Of a stretch of 59,981 nt of DNA, positions 8,833 to 18,860 are shown one piece after another (the first letter of the stretch is position 1; the number at the start of each line of letters is the position of its first letter). The DNA is from Allobosea sp. Root483D1 (lineage in GTDB: Bacteria > Pseudomonadota > Alphaproteobacteria > Rhizobiales > Beijerinckiaceae). The DNA lies in the NCBI RefSeq assembly GCF_001429505.1, contig NZ_LMJW01000021.1, forward strand, positions 1 through 59,981, in the 5' to 3' direction. A model generated the notes under the pieces. The model saw only the letters and a list, made by a program, of their open reading frames with translations, ran no database searches and was not told the DNA's origin. Both the position numbers and the translations under genes were made by a program.

Positions 8833-9335
8833 GCCTGGACACGTCGATGATCGTACCGGCGACGCCGGCCGATATCGACGCGATCATGGCCTGCGAGCGC
8901 AGGCCCGGCTATGAGGCGACCGTCGGGCGCTGGAGCCGCGAGGAACACCTCGCCGGCATGGCCGACCCAACGCATCGCTATTTCGTCTCACGCCAGCCGG
9001 ATGGCGCCATCGCGGGCTTCGTGATGCTGCAGGAGGTCGGCCTCGCAGCCGATTCCATCCTGGTGCGCCGCATTGCCGTCGACGAGCCGCGGCGTGGCTA
9101 TGGTCGGCAATTGCTCGGCCATGCGCTGCAAGTGATCTTCGATGAATTCGATGCCCGCAGTGCCCGTCTCGGCGTCCGCGCCTACAATGCAAGTGGCATC
9201 GCTCTTTACTCTGCCCTCGGGATGAGGGAGGAGAACCGCCGCGAAGAGCCGGGACATAATGGCAAAACCGTCACGGTGATCACCATGACGATGGATGCCG
9301 AGAGCTACCGTCAGCCGAAAAGGGCGAATCCATGA
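8829..9335 (+). CDS. GNAT family N-acetyltransferase
   Basis: A 168-residue acyl-CoA-dependent N-acetyltransferase of unknown substrate. The acetyl-CoA pyrophosphate loop is RRGYGRQLL, after a beta strand reading RRIAVDE. A C-terminal NASGIALYSALGMREENRR stretch matches motif B. It starts with GTG inside the purS stop (GTGA) and its TGA overlaps the purQ ATG (ATGA). It is therefore translationally coupled on both sides, an unusual place for an acetyltransferase. Confidence 0.88.
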   Translation: MSLDTSMIVPATPADIDAIMACERRPGYEATVGRWSREEHLAGMADPTHRYFVSRQPDGAIAGFVMLQEVGLAADSILVRRIAVDEPRRGYGRQLLGHALQVIFDEFDARSARLGVRAYNASGIALYSALGMREENRREEPGHNGKTVTVITMTMDAESYRQPKRANP

Positions 9336-10027
9336 AGGCCGCCGTCATCACCTTCCCCGGCTCGAACCGCGACGGCGACGTCGCCAAGGCGCTGCGCCAG
9401 GCCGGCGCGACCGTCGAGAATGTCTGGCATGGCGATCATCAACTGCCGGCCGGAACCGATCTCGTCGTCCTGCCGGGCGGCTTCTCCTATGGCGATTATC
9501 TGCGCTGCGGCGCCATCGCCGGCCGCGCCCACATCATGGACGCGACGCGGGCGCATGCGGCGCGCGGCGGCCTCGTCCTCGGCATCTGCAACGGCTTCCA
9601 GATCGCCTGCGAGTCCGGGTTGTTGCCGGGCGTCCTCGCTCGCAACGCCAATCTGAAATTTGTCTGCAAACGCCAGCACCTCAAGGTCGAGCGCAACGAC
9701 ACGGCCTTCACCTCGGCTTATGCCAAAGGCCAGGTGATCGATGTCTGCATCGCTCATGGCGAAGGCAACTACATCTGCGATACCGAGACCCTCGCCCGGC
9801 TCGAAGGCGAAGGCCTCGTTGCCTTCCGCTATTGCGATGCCGACGGCCAGATCACGGCCGAGGCCGATCCGAACGGCTCGCTCAACCACATCGCGGGGAT
9901 CTACTCGCCGAACCGCAACGTTCTCGGCCTGATGCCGCACCCGGAAAACCTGATCGACGGCCTCGTCGGCGGCACCGACGGACGCGGCATGTTCGAAAGC
10001 CTGGTCGGGGCTAAGAACGCGGCCTGA
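9332..10027 (+). CDS. purQ: Phosphoribosylformylglycinamidine synthase subunit PurQ
   Basis: The class I glutamine amidotransferase subunit of FGAM synthase, 231 residues, which makes ammonia for PurL. The nucleophile is Cys86 in GICNGFQ, and the His/Glu pair is in MPHPEN near the C-terminus. The oxyanion-side VLPGGFSYGDYLR is intact. ATG overlaps the GNAT stop. The gene ends 118 bases before ccmG, converging on it, with a repeat in between. Confidence 0.96.
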   Translation: MKAAVITFPGSNRDGDVAKALRQAGATVENVWHGDHQLPAGTDLVVLPGGFSYGDYLRCGAIAGRAHIMDATRAHAARGGLVLGICNGFQIACESGLLPGVLARNANLKFVCKRQHLKVERNDTAFTSAYAKGQVIDVCIAHGEGNYICDTETLARLEGEGLVAFRYCDADGQITAEADPNGSLNHIAGIYSPNRNVLGLMPHPENLIDGLVGGTDGRGMFESLVGAKNAA

Positions 10028-10034
10028 CAAAGCG

Positions 10035-10133
10035 CGTCATTCTCGGGCGAAGCGCAGCGCAGACCCGAGAATCTCGTGCCGGAAGAGATGCCTTCTCGTC
10101 CTGAGATGGTCGGGTCAAGCCCGACCATGACGC
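10035..10133. repeat. CGTCATTCTCGGG-family repeat, copy 1
   Basis: Two hairpins in tandem. The left pairs TTCTCGGG with CCCGAGAA around GCGAAGCGCAGCGCAGA. The right is ATGGTCGGGTCAAGCCCGACCAT. The whole is closed by GTCAT...ATGAC. It fills the space between convergent purQ and ccmG. A near-full second copy lies at 52566-52674 and a left-half copy at 34079-34115. Confidence 0.8.
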
Positions 10134-10144
10134 GCTGACGCGCG

Positions 10145-10741
10145 TCATTTCACCAGTGCCGCAGCCTTCGCCAGTATCCGCGACGCCGCCTGCCCGTCGA
10201 GCGGGCCGACATGCTTCTCCAAAATTCGCCCGTCCGGCCCGATCAGGAAGGTCTCGGGCACGCCGTAGACGCCCCAGTCGATCGCGGCGCGGCCGGCGCG
10301 ATCGACGCCGACGGCCGAATAGGGATTGCCGAGCGCGCCGAGGAAGCGGCGGGCATTCTCGGTCTCGTCCTTGTAGTTGAAGCCGACGAGCGCGACCTTG
10401 CCCTGCTTCACCGCGGCCGAATCCGCCATGGCGACGAGGAAGGGATGCTCGACCCGGCAGGGCGCACACCAGCTCGCGAAGACGTTGACGATCGTCGCCT
10501 TGCCCTTGGCGAGGTCAGTGATGCTGAATGTGGGCACCGGCTGACCGTCGCGCTGCAGCCCTTCCAGCGGGGTCAGCGTGATCGCCGGGGCCGGCTTGCC
10601 GATCAGAGCCGAGGGCACCTTGCTGGCATCGCCCGAGAACAACCCCTTGGCGAACACCGCCGCCAGCGCCGCGAAGATCAACAGCGGGATGGCGAAGAGC
10701 CAGGGCGAGCGCCGTGGCGGCGAAACCGAGGCTTCGCTCAT
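10145..10741 (-). CDS. ccmG: CcmG/DsbE periplasmic thioredoxin
   Basis: A membrane-anchored thiol-disulfide oxidoreductase that keeps apocytochrome c cysteines or CcmH reduced for haem attachment. One N-terminal membrane segment (about residues 14-31) precedes a thioredoxin fold with WCAPC at Cys92/Cys95 and a cis-proline region GVPETFLI. The length (198 residues) is normal for the family. The reading frame is open upstream into ccmD with no stop, so a fused CcmD-CcmG product starting at 10912 is possible. The internal ATG at 10741 is the start used here. Confidence 0.88.
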   Translation of the reverse strand: MSEASVSPPRRSPWLFAIPLLIFAALAAVFAKGLFSGDASKVPSALIGKPAPAITLTPLEGLQRDGQPVPTFSITDLAKGKATIVNVFASWCAPCRVEHPFLVAMADSAAVKQGKVALVGFNYKDETENARRFLGALGNPYSAVGVDRAGRAAIDWGVYGVPETFLIGPDGRILEKHVGPLDGQAASRILAKAAALVK

Positions 10742-10912
10742 GGCGTGCCCACCGCTTCGGCGGCCGGCGCCGCGTTCCTCCAGCGCCGCGAGCGCACGCC
10801 TCTGCGCGCGCCGGTCGAGCAGGATGGTTGCAGCCAGGCCGAGCAGGATCACCGCAGCCGCCAGATAGGCGGCGAGGATGAAGCCTGCATGCTGTCCGAG
10901 CAGGTCCATCAT
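10739..10912 (-). CDS. ccmD: Haem exporter protein CcmD, in frame with ccmG
   Basis: A small single-membrane-span protein needed to release haem-loaded CcmE from the CcmABC exporter. About 57 residues: MMDLLGQHAGFILAAYLAAA begins the membrane segment, and a charged RRAQRRALAALEERGA tail follows, typical of CcmD. Its ATG overlaps the ccmC stop (ATGA). It has no stop codon of its own, and the frame continues directly into the ccmG ATG. The true product is either a 255-residue CcmD-CcmG fusion or an unusual arrangement worth resequencing. The end given here is simply the ccmG start codon. Confidence 0.7.
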
Positions 10913-11667
10913 TGCGCCGCCTGCAGGGAAAGCCGGTCGAGCCGCTCGGCCTCGAAGATCGTCAGCGTCCGGACTCGCCGGCGCAGGATCTCGGCCTGCA
11001 TCGCGGCGCAGTGCAGCGCCAGCGCCAGCAGCGTGAAGCCGAGCGCGGTGATCACGAGCGGCCAGAGCATCGAGGCGTGGATGGTCGGCCCGCCCAGCCG
11101 CAGCACCGAGGCCGGCTGGTGCAGCGTGCTCCACCAGTCGACCGAAAACTTGATGACCGGGATGTTGACGCAGCCGACCAGCGTCAGGATTGCGACGGCG
11201 CGCCCGGCGCGCGAGGGCTCATCGATGGCACGGCGCAGCGCGATGACGCCGAGATAGAGCAGGAACAGCACCAGCATCGAGGTCAGGCGTGCATCCCAGA
11301 CCCAGTAGGTGCCCCACATCGGCTTGCCCCAGAACGAGCCGGTGAGCAGGCAGATCAGCGCGAAACAGGCGCCGATCGGCGCCGCGGCCTGCTGGGCGAC
11401 ATCGGCCAGCGGATGGCGCCAGACCAGGACCCCGAGCGCCGAGAGCGCCATCATCGAATAAAACATCAGCGCCAGCCAGGCGGCCGGCACATGGATGTAC
11501 ATGATCTTGATGGTCTCGCCCTGCTGGTAGTCGGACGGGGCGACGAACCAGACGAGATAGAAGCCGATGGCGAGCAGCAGCGCCGCGGTGCCCGAAAGCC
11601 AGGGCAGCAACGCGCTCGACAGGCGCATGAAGCGCGCCGGATTGGCCAGTTCGGTAAGGCTCGCCAT
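10909..11667 (-). CDS. ccmC: Haem exporter protein CcmC
   Basis: A 252-residue polytopic membrane protein that presents haem to CcmE in the periplasm. The tryptophan-rich WGTYWVWDARLTS signature is present near the middle, and two conserved histidines lie in IHVPAAW and in STLHQPAS. Six hydrophobic segments are visible. It overlaps ccmD by four bases. It is separated from ccmAB by about 800 bases holding two small genes, which breaks the usual ccmABC order. Confidence 0.94.
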   Translation of the reverse strand: MASLTELANPARFMRLSSALLPWLSGTAALLLAIGFYLVWFVAPSDYQQGETIKIMYIHVPAAWLALMFYSMMALSALGVLVWRHPLADVAQQAAAPIGACFALICLLTGSFWGKPMWGTYWVWDARLTSMLVLFLLYLGVIALRRAIDEPSRAGRAVAILTLVGCVNIPVIKFSVDWWSTLHQPASVLRLGGPTIHASMLWPLVITALGFTLLALALHCAAMQAEILRRRVRTLTIFEAERLDRLSLQAAQ

Positions 11668-11776
11668 GAAGGTGGTGGCCGGCTCTGCTCTTTTTTCGAC
11701 CAGAGAGCATGTAGCAATCGCCGGCCCGGCTCACAATCGATGAGCGACGCCTGCGACGATGAGGCCCCCGATAGCG

Positions 11777-12019
11777 CTAATCCTTTTCGGAGGCGTTCGA
11801 CCCAATGCCTGCGTCGTTCTCGAGAACGCTGAAGCTGCCGGAACGGGCGCCATCCGCAGCGACGTCGAAGCCCTCCGCACTCAGGCCACGCCTGAGCAGT
11901 TCCCGCACCGCGGCCGCGCGGCTCGGCATGCGCTTGTCGAAGCGCCAGTTCTCGACGGCGCGGAGCTCGTCCGCGCTCAGCATGATCTGCAGACGTTCGC
12001 CACGCTCTAGGTCAGACAT
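11777..12019 (-). CDS. Small ribbon-helix-helix-like protein
   Basis: An 80-residue protein. The first half, LQIMLSADELRAVENWRFDK then MPSRAAAVRELLRRGL, has the strand-helix-helix pattern of Arc/CopG-type DNA-binding proteins. The C-terminal 30 residues look disordered. ATG follows GGGGAG. A promoter with an inverted repeat in its spacer lies just upstream, so self-regulation is plausible. No toxin gene adjoins it. It interrupts the ccm cluster between ccmB and ccmC. Confidence 0.72.
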   Translation of the reverse strand: MSDLERGERLQIMLSADELRAVENWRFDKRMPSRAAAVRELLRRGLSAEGFDVAADGARSGSFSVLENDAGIGSNASEKD

Positions 12020-12056
12020 TGCGCGCTCCCCATCACGCTAAAAATGAGTAAGTGAT

Positions 12057-12084
12057 GGTATAAGCACAAAAGACGCTTTTGCAA
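12057..12084 (-). promoter_or_regulatory. Candidate promoter of the RHH-like gene
   Basis: On the minus strand, TTGCAA (12079-12084) and TATACC (12057-12062) are 16 bases apart, a plausible sigma-70 pair in an AT-rich patch. The inverted repeat CAAAAG-ACG-CTTTTG (12067-12081) overlaps the -35 and fills most of the spacer, as an operator would. Confidence 0.45.
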
Positions 12085-12175
12085 GGGGTGGCGCCGGAAG
12101 CGCCACCTTAGCGCCATGCCACTGCATCACCTTCGCAGCAACTTACTAACATATTGAAATAATTTAACTTTTTTC

Positions 12176-12203
12176 TTGAATTGCTTTAGTCCCTGCGCTA
12201 TCT
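12176..12203 (+). promoter_or_regulatory. Candidate promoter of the 77-residue gene
   Basis: TTGAAT (12176-12181) and CTATCT (12198-12203) are 16 bases apart in the most AT-rich stretch of the window. The gene's AGGAGG and ATG follow at 12212 and 12225. The match to consensus is moderate. Confidence 0.4.
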
Positions 12204-12224
12204 CTCAGTTCAGGAGGGATAGTC

Positions 12225-12458
12225 ATGCTCATCAAGCTTTCAGACCCCATGCGTCGCGATATCGAAACGACGATTCGCTTGAAGGCCGGTGAATCGCGGA
12301 TCATCGACGTCTTCGGCGTGGCGGGCGAGGTCCAGCTTCGTTTTGCCGAAGACAATGTTGCACTCGAGGACATCGCCTCTGTCGTTGCGCAGCTTGCGTC
12401 CCAATCCGGCTGTGCGCTCGAACTCAATGCCAGCGACGGCCAGCCAACCTTGAACTGA
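12225..12458 (+). CDS. Hypothetical 77-residue protein
   Basis: A small, soluble, acidic-to-neutral protein of unknown family. An alternating beta/alpha pattern is suggested (TTIRLKAGESRIIDVFGVAG then a helix EDIASVVAQLASQSG). ATG is preceded by AGGAGG at ideal spacing, and the gene lies downstream of a candidate promoter, so expression is likely. Its stop is two bases from the ccmB stop on the other strand. Together with the RHH-like gene it breaks the ccm operon. Confidence 0.65.
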   Translation: MLIKLSDPMRRDIETTIRLKAGESRIIDVFGVAGEVQLRFAEDNVALEDIASVVAQLASQSGCALELNASDGQPTLN

Positions 12459-12460
12459 AC

Positions 12461-13126
12461 TCACTCCGGCTGGCGCAACGCCGCCGCAGCCGCGACGCAA
12501 CCCATCACCGCCGACGCCAACGACAGCGCTCCGAGGATCAGCAGCGGGCTCTGCAGCGACATCGGGCTGCGCGCCGCATCGGCGGCCGAGACACCGAAGA
12601 TCAGCACCGGCACACAGAGCGGCGCGACCAGGATCGGCAGGATCAAGCCGCCGCGGCGCAGGGTCGCGGTCAGCGCCGCCGCCGCCGCGCCGATGAAGCT
12701 CAGCGCCGGCGTTCCCAGCGCGAGGCTCGCCGTCAGCGGCACGACGCCTTCGGCCGGCAGAGCGACGAGCAGGCCGAGCAGCGGCGCAGCGAGCGTCAGC
12801 GGCAGGCCCGTCGTCAGCCAATGCGCCAGCGCCTTGGCGAAGACGGCGAGTTCCAGTGGCAGCGCCGCGCCGCGGATCAGGTCGAGCGAGCCATCCTCCT
12901 CATCGGCCTGGAACAGCCGGTCGAGCCCGATCAGCGTCGCCAGAAGCGCGCCAAGCCAGAGGATGGCCGGGCCGATCCGCGACAGCAGGTTGAGGTCGGG
13001 CCCGAGCGCGAACGGGATCAGCACGACGACGGTCAGGAAGAAGACGAGCGCGAGCTCGCCGCCGCCGCCGGCCCGGATCGCCAGCGCAAGATCACGCCGG
13101 AGGATGGCGAGAAAGGCGCGGCTCAC
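12461..13126 (-). CDS. ccmB: Haem exporter protein CcmB
   Basis: A 221-residue membrane subunit of the CcmABCDE haem-handling ABC complex, with six hydrophobic segments. The N-terminus (FLAILRRDLALAIRAGGGGE) and the DRLFQADEEDGSLDLI stretch near residue 70 are typical of CcmB. It overlaps ccmA by four bases. The next ccm gene (ccmC) comes only after two unrelated small genes. Confidence 0.93.
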   Translation of the reverse strand: MSRAFLAILRRDLALAIRAGGGGELALVFFLTVVVLIPFALGPDLNLLSRIGPAILWLGALLATLIGLDRLFQADEEDGSLDLIRGAALPLELAVFAKALAHWLTTGLPLTLAAPLLGLLVALPAEGVVPLTASLALGTPALSFIGAAAAALTATLRRGGLILPILVAPLCVPVLIFGVSAADAARSPMSLQSPLLILGALSLASAVMGCVAAAAALRQPE

Positions 13127-13743
13127 GGCCCGATCCTGAGTTCGCGCGCGCCGTCGAGGCCGAGCGGTCCATGGGTCGCGGCCAGGATCGCACCGCCCGC
13201 GGCCAGATGCGCCTGCATCAGTTGGGAGAGCATCGTCTGCGAGCCGACATCGAGCGCCGCCATCGGCTCATCGAGCAACCAGATCGGCCGCGAGGCCACC
13301 AGGAGCCGCGCCAGCGCGACGCGCCGGCGCTGGCCGGCCGAGAGATAGCCGACCGGCAACGGCCCGACATGCGGCAGGCCGACCGTGGCGAGCGCCTCAG
13401 CGGGATTCTGCCCCGGCGAACCAAGCAGCTCCTGCGCAAAACGCAGGTTCTCGGCCGCGGTCAGCGCGGTCTTGAGCCCGTCGCGATGCCCGACCAGATG
13501 GGCGGCCTCTGCCAGCGGCATGTCGTCGAGACCATCGAGCCGGATCGCACCCGCCTCGGGGCGCAGGCGTCCGCACAGCATGGCGATCAGGCTCGACTTG
13601 CCGGCGCCGTTGCGGCCGGTGAGCGCGATGGCCTCGCCGTTTTCCAGACGAAAGCCGACGCCGTCGAAGATCGCGCGACCGCCACGGCGGCAGGCGAGCG
13701 CTTCGGCCGTCAGGGCAAACGTCTGGAATCGAATCTGCGTCAC
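13123..13743 (-). CDS. ccmA: Haem exporter ATP-binding protein CcmA
   Basis: A 206-residue ATPase whose ATP hydrolysis drives release of haem-CcmE. Walker A is GRNGAGKSS, the signature is LSAGQRRRVALARL, Walker B is PIWLLDEP, and the H-loop is ATHGPL. The length is normal. It is the first ccm gene and is divergent from acnA across 236 bases that hold an Irr/ICE-like palindrome. Confidence 0.94.
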   Translation of the reverse strand: MTQIRFQTFALTAEALACRRGGRAIFDGVGFRLENGEAIALTGRNGAGKSSLIAMLCGRLRPEAGAIRLDGLDDMPLAEAAHLVGHRDGLKTALTAAENLRFAQELLGSPGQNPAEALATVGLPHVGPLPVGYLSAGQRRRVALARLLVASRPIWLLDEPMAALDVGSQTMLSQLMQAHLAAGGAILAATHGPLGLDGARELRIGP

Positions 13744-13809
13744 GCCGAGCCTGTCTTCCGAAGCGTCATTAGCTCCTCGTGCGACGCATATCGAGCCTGT
13801 AGCGGGCTT

Positions 13810-13826
13810 CTTGGAATTGATCTATA
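13810..13826. promoter_or_regulatory. ICE-like (Irr) palindrome between ccmA and acnA
   Basis: CTTGGAATTGATCTATA resembles the Rhizobiales iron-control element (TTTAGAA, three bases, TTCTAAA), with about four mismatches to the arms. CTATAG at 13822-13827 may be the acnA -10, so the site would overlap the promoter. acnA and ccm products need iron or haem, which fits Irr control; the match itself is only moderate. Confidence 0.35.
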
Positions 13827-13979
13827 GAACCCGTGGCTACGCCGCACGCCGATCCGGCGCGGGGCTCGGGCACTCCCGGGGCGGCGTGCGCGTCATGCGC
13901 AACAGGCCTTCGACCGGATTCATCCGCAAGGAGGAATTCGGCTCGTGACCGCAACCCCTTGATCAGGATGTAAGCCAAA

Positions 13980-16691
<2,712 letters not shown>

Positions 16692-16711
16692 GATTCGGCG
16701 GCGACGATACT

Positions 16712-16746
16712 GGACGCCCGGCCCTCGAGCCGGGCGTCCCTCTTTG
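16712..16746 (+). terminator. Hairpin terminator after acnA
   Basis: GGACGCCCGGC (16712-16722) pairs perfectly with GCCGGGCGTCC (16729-16739) around a CCTCGA loop, 20 bases after the acnA stop. The following tract (CTCTTTGG) is short of T, so termination strength is uncertain. Confidence 0.65.
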
Positions 16747-16883
16747 GTCGTGACGGTTGTCCTATTCTGCACTGAGGTGTAAGGGGGCGGTCACAGTCAT
16801 CCTCGGCGGGGGGCTTGGGGCAGGCGCGGGGCGAACGCGCCCGGACGCCATCCGCCATCATCATTCCACGACGGAGCACCCGC

Positions 16884-17165
16884 ATGTCCGCCACGTTCGA
16901 GACGGTCGCCGGCATCATTTCGGAGACTTGCGACATTCCTCGCGAGAAGATCACGCCCCAGAGCCACGCGATCGAAGATCTCGGCATCGACTCCCTCGCC
17001 TTCCTCGACATCGCCTTCGCGATCGACAAGGCCTTCGGCATCAAGCTGCCGCTGGAGCAGTGGACCCAGGAGGTCAACGAGGGCAAGGCGCCGGCAGAGC
17101 AGTATTTCGTGCTCGAGAATCTCTGCAAGCGCATCGACGACCTCGTCGCCGCCAAAGCCGCCTGA
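16884..17165 (+). CDS. acpXL: Long-chain acyl carrier protein AcpXL
   Basis: A 93-residue specialised acyl carrier protein that carries the growing very-long-chain hydroxy fatty acid (about C28) destined for lipid A. The phosphopantetheine serine is Ser37 in DLGIDSLAF. AcpXL is longer than AcpP, and FGIKLPLEQWTQEVNEGK is typical. ATG at 16884 follows GGAG; an upstream in-frame start adds non-homologous residues. It begins the VLCFA-lipid A cluster, and fabZXL follows after 90 bases. Confidence 0.93.
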   Translation: MSATFETVAGIISETCDIPREKITPQSHAIEDLGIDSLAFLDIAFAIDKAFGIKLPLEQWTQEVNEGKAPAEQYFVLENLCKRIDDLVAAKAA

Positions 17166-17255
17166 ACGAGCACCGGCTCGAAAGAGCCACCGCTGGACGT
17201 TGAAGCGCCGCAAGCGGGGCAAGACCCCGATCGCGGCGAGACGGGTTGGAGCCGC

Positions 17256-17717
17256 ATGCGCCTCGAATATTTCGACATGATCGACAAGGTCGAGAGCTTC
17301 GATCCGGCGAACAAGCGGATCCTGACCCGCTCGACCGTTCCGGCGCAAAGCCCGGTCTTCGAGGGCCATTTCCCCGGCCACCCGCTCGTTCCCGGCGTCC
17401 TGCTTACCGAGACCATGGCGCAGGCCTCCGGCTATCTGCTGCTCGGGCTCAACGGCCTGACGCAGATGCCGTTCCTGATGATGGTCGACAAGGCGCGTTT
17501 CCGCACTTTCGTCGAACCCGACGCCGTGCTCGACGTCAGCGCTGAGCTCGTCCATGAGGGCTCCGGCTACGCTGCGACAAAGGCGAAGATTTCGATCGCC
17601 GGCAAGCCGATCTGCGACGCCGAATTGCGCTTCCGCTTGATGCCGTTTCCCGCCGATATGCGCACCCTGATGCAGGCTCGCATCGCTGCCATCGGCCTCT
17701 CGCCGGAGGCAGTCTGA
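17256..17717 (+). CDS. fabZXL: 3-hydroxyacyl-ACP dehydratase FabZXL
   Basis: A 153-residue hot-dog-fold dehydratase for the AcpXL elongation cycle. The catalytic His38 is in EGHFPGHPLVPGVLL and Glu52 is 14 residues later in TETMAQASG, as in FabZ. It ends one base before fabF2XL starts. Cluster position, not sequence alone, assigns it to AcpXL rather than to general fatty acid synthesis. Confidence 0.9.
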   Translation: MRLEYFDMIDKVESFDPANKRILTRSTVPAQSPVFEGHFPGHPLVPGVLLTETMAQASGYLLLGLNGLTQMPFLMMVDKARFRTFVEPDAVLDVSAELVHEGSGYAATKAKISIAGKPICDAELRFRLMPFPADMRTLMQARIAAIGLSPEAV

Positions 17718-17718
17718 C

Positions 17719-18849
17719 ATGGCCCGCGACGTCGTCATCACCGGCATCGGCCTCGCCTCCAGCCTCGGCGAGGGCATCGAGGCGCACGCCCAGGCGCTCG
17801 CCTCCAACGCTGCGCCGATCGTCGACAGCCAGGGCTTCGCGCCCTATCCGCTGCATCCGCTGAAGCCACTCGAGCTCGACCGGCAGATCCCGAAGAAGTC
17901 TGACCAGCGCCAGATGGAGCCCTGGCAGCGCCTCGGCGTCTATACCGCAGGTCTTGCCCTCGACGATGCCGGGCTGAAGGACGACGCGGAGGCCAAGAGC
18001 CAGCTCCAGGTCATCGTCGCCGCCGGCGGCGGTGAACGCGACCACGCCGTCGACGCCGCCGTGCTGACCGGCCTGCGCAACGCCAACCAGCCCGGAGCCT
18101 TCCTCAACGAGCGGCTGATGGGCGATCTCAGGCCGACCTTGTTCCTGGCCCAGCTCTCCAACCTGCTCGCCGGCAATATCGGCATCGTCCACGGCATCAC
18201 CGGCGCCTCGCGCACGCTGATGGGCGAGGAACAGGCCGGCGTCGACGCGATCCGCACGGCCCGGGCGCGGATCGAGGCCGGCCAGGCCGAAATCATCCTC
18301 GTCGGCGGCGCCTACAACGCCGAGCGCCGCGACATGCTGCTGCTGCTCGAGCTCGGCGGCTTTCTGCGCGCCGCGGATTTTGCTCCCGTCTTCTCCCGCA
18401 ACGATGTGCCCGGCATGATCACCGGCAGCGCCGGCGCCTTCCTCGTGGTCGAATCGGCCGAGCGGGCTGCAGCGCGCGGCGCCAGGGCCCATGCCCGCCT
18501 CAGCCATGCGGCCGCTCATCGCAGCCGCCGCCAGCCCGGCTCGGTCGCCAAGGCGCTGGACGAATTGCTCGCCGGTTTCGGCCCGCTCGCATCGGACGCA
18601 CTGGCGATCTCGGCTGCGACCGGCTGCGCCGGGATCACCGAGGAGGAGGCGGCCGCGATCGCCAAGGCCGCGCCAGCTGCGCGCCGCATCGCCACCGGCG
18701 ACTTCACCGGCCATTCCCTCGAAGCCGCCTTCCCGGTCTCGGTCGCACTGGCAGCCGCAGCCCTCTCGACCGGCGCGGCGAACGAGGCGATCGTCACCGG
18801 CACCGCGCATTGGCGCGGCGAGGGCGCTGCCCGTCTGGTCAAGGCTTAA
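17719..18849 (+). CDS. fabF2XL: Ketosynthase-like FabF2XL lacking catalytic Cys
   Basis: A 376-residue thiolase-fold protein related to 3-oxoacyl-ACP synthase II. At the nucleophile position, where FabF1XL has TACSS, it reads TGASR, so Ala163 replaces the cysteine. The first histidine motif (HGT) is also absent, with SAATGCAG in that place. The second His is kept (His332 in GHSLEAA). It is shorter than active KS enzymes. This pattern resembles the KS-beta or chain-length-factor partner of type II PKS. It most likely pairs with FabF1XL rather than condensing by itself; that is inference. Confidence 0.85.
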   Translation: MARDVVITGIGLASSLGEGIEAHAQALASNAAPIVDSQGFAPYPLHPLKPLELDRQIPKKSDQRQMEPWQRLGVYTAGLALDDAGLKDDAEAKSQLQVIVAAGGGERDHAVDAAVLTGLRNANQPGAFLNERLMGDLRPTLFLAQLSNLLAGNIGIVHGITGASRTLMGEEQAGVDAIRTARARIEAGQAEIILVGGAYNAERRDMLLLLELGGFLRAADFAPVFSRNDVPGMITGSAGAFLVVESAERAAARGARAHARLSHAAAHRSRRQPGSVAKALDELLAGFGPLASDALAISAATGCAGITEEEAAAIAKAAPAARRIATGDFTGHSLEAAFPVSVALAAAALSTGAANEAIVTGTAHWRGEGAARLVKA

Positions 18850-18860
18850 GGAGAGGCGTC

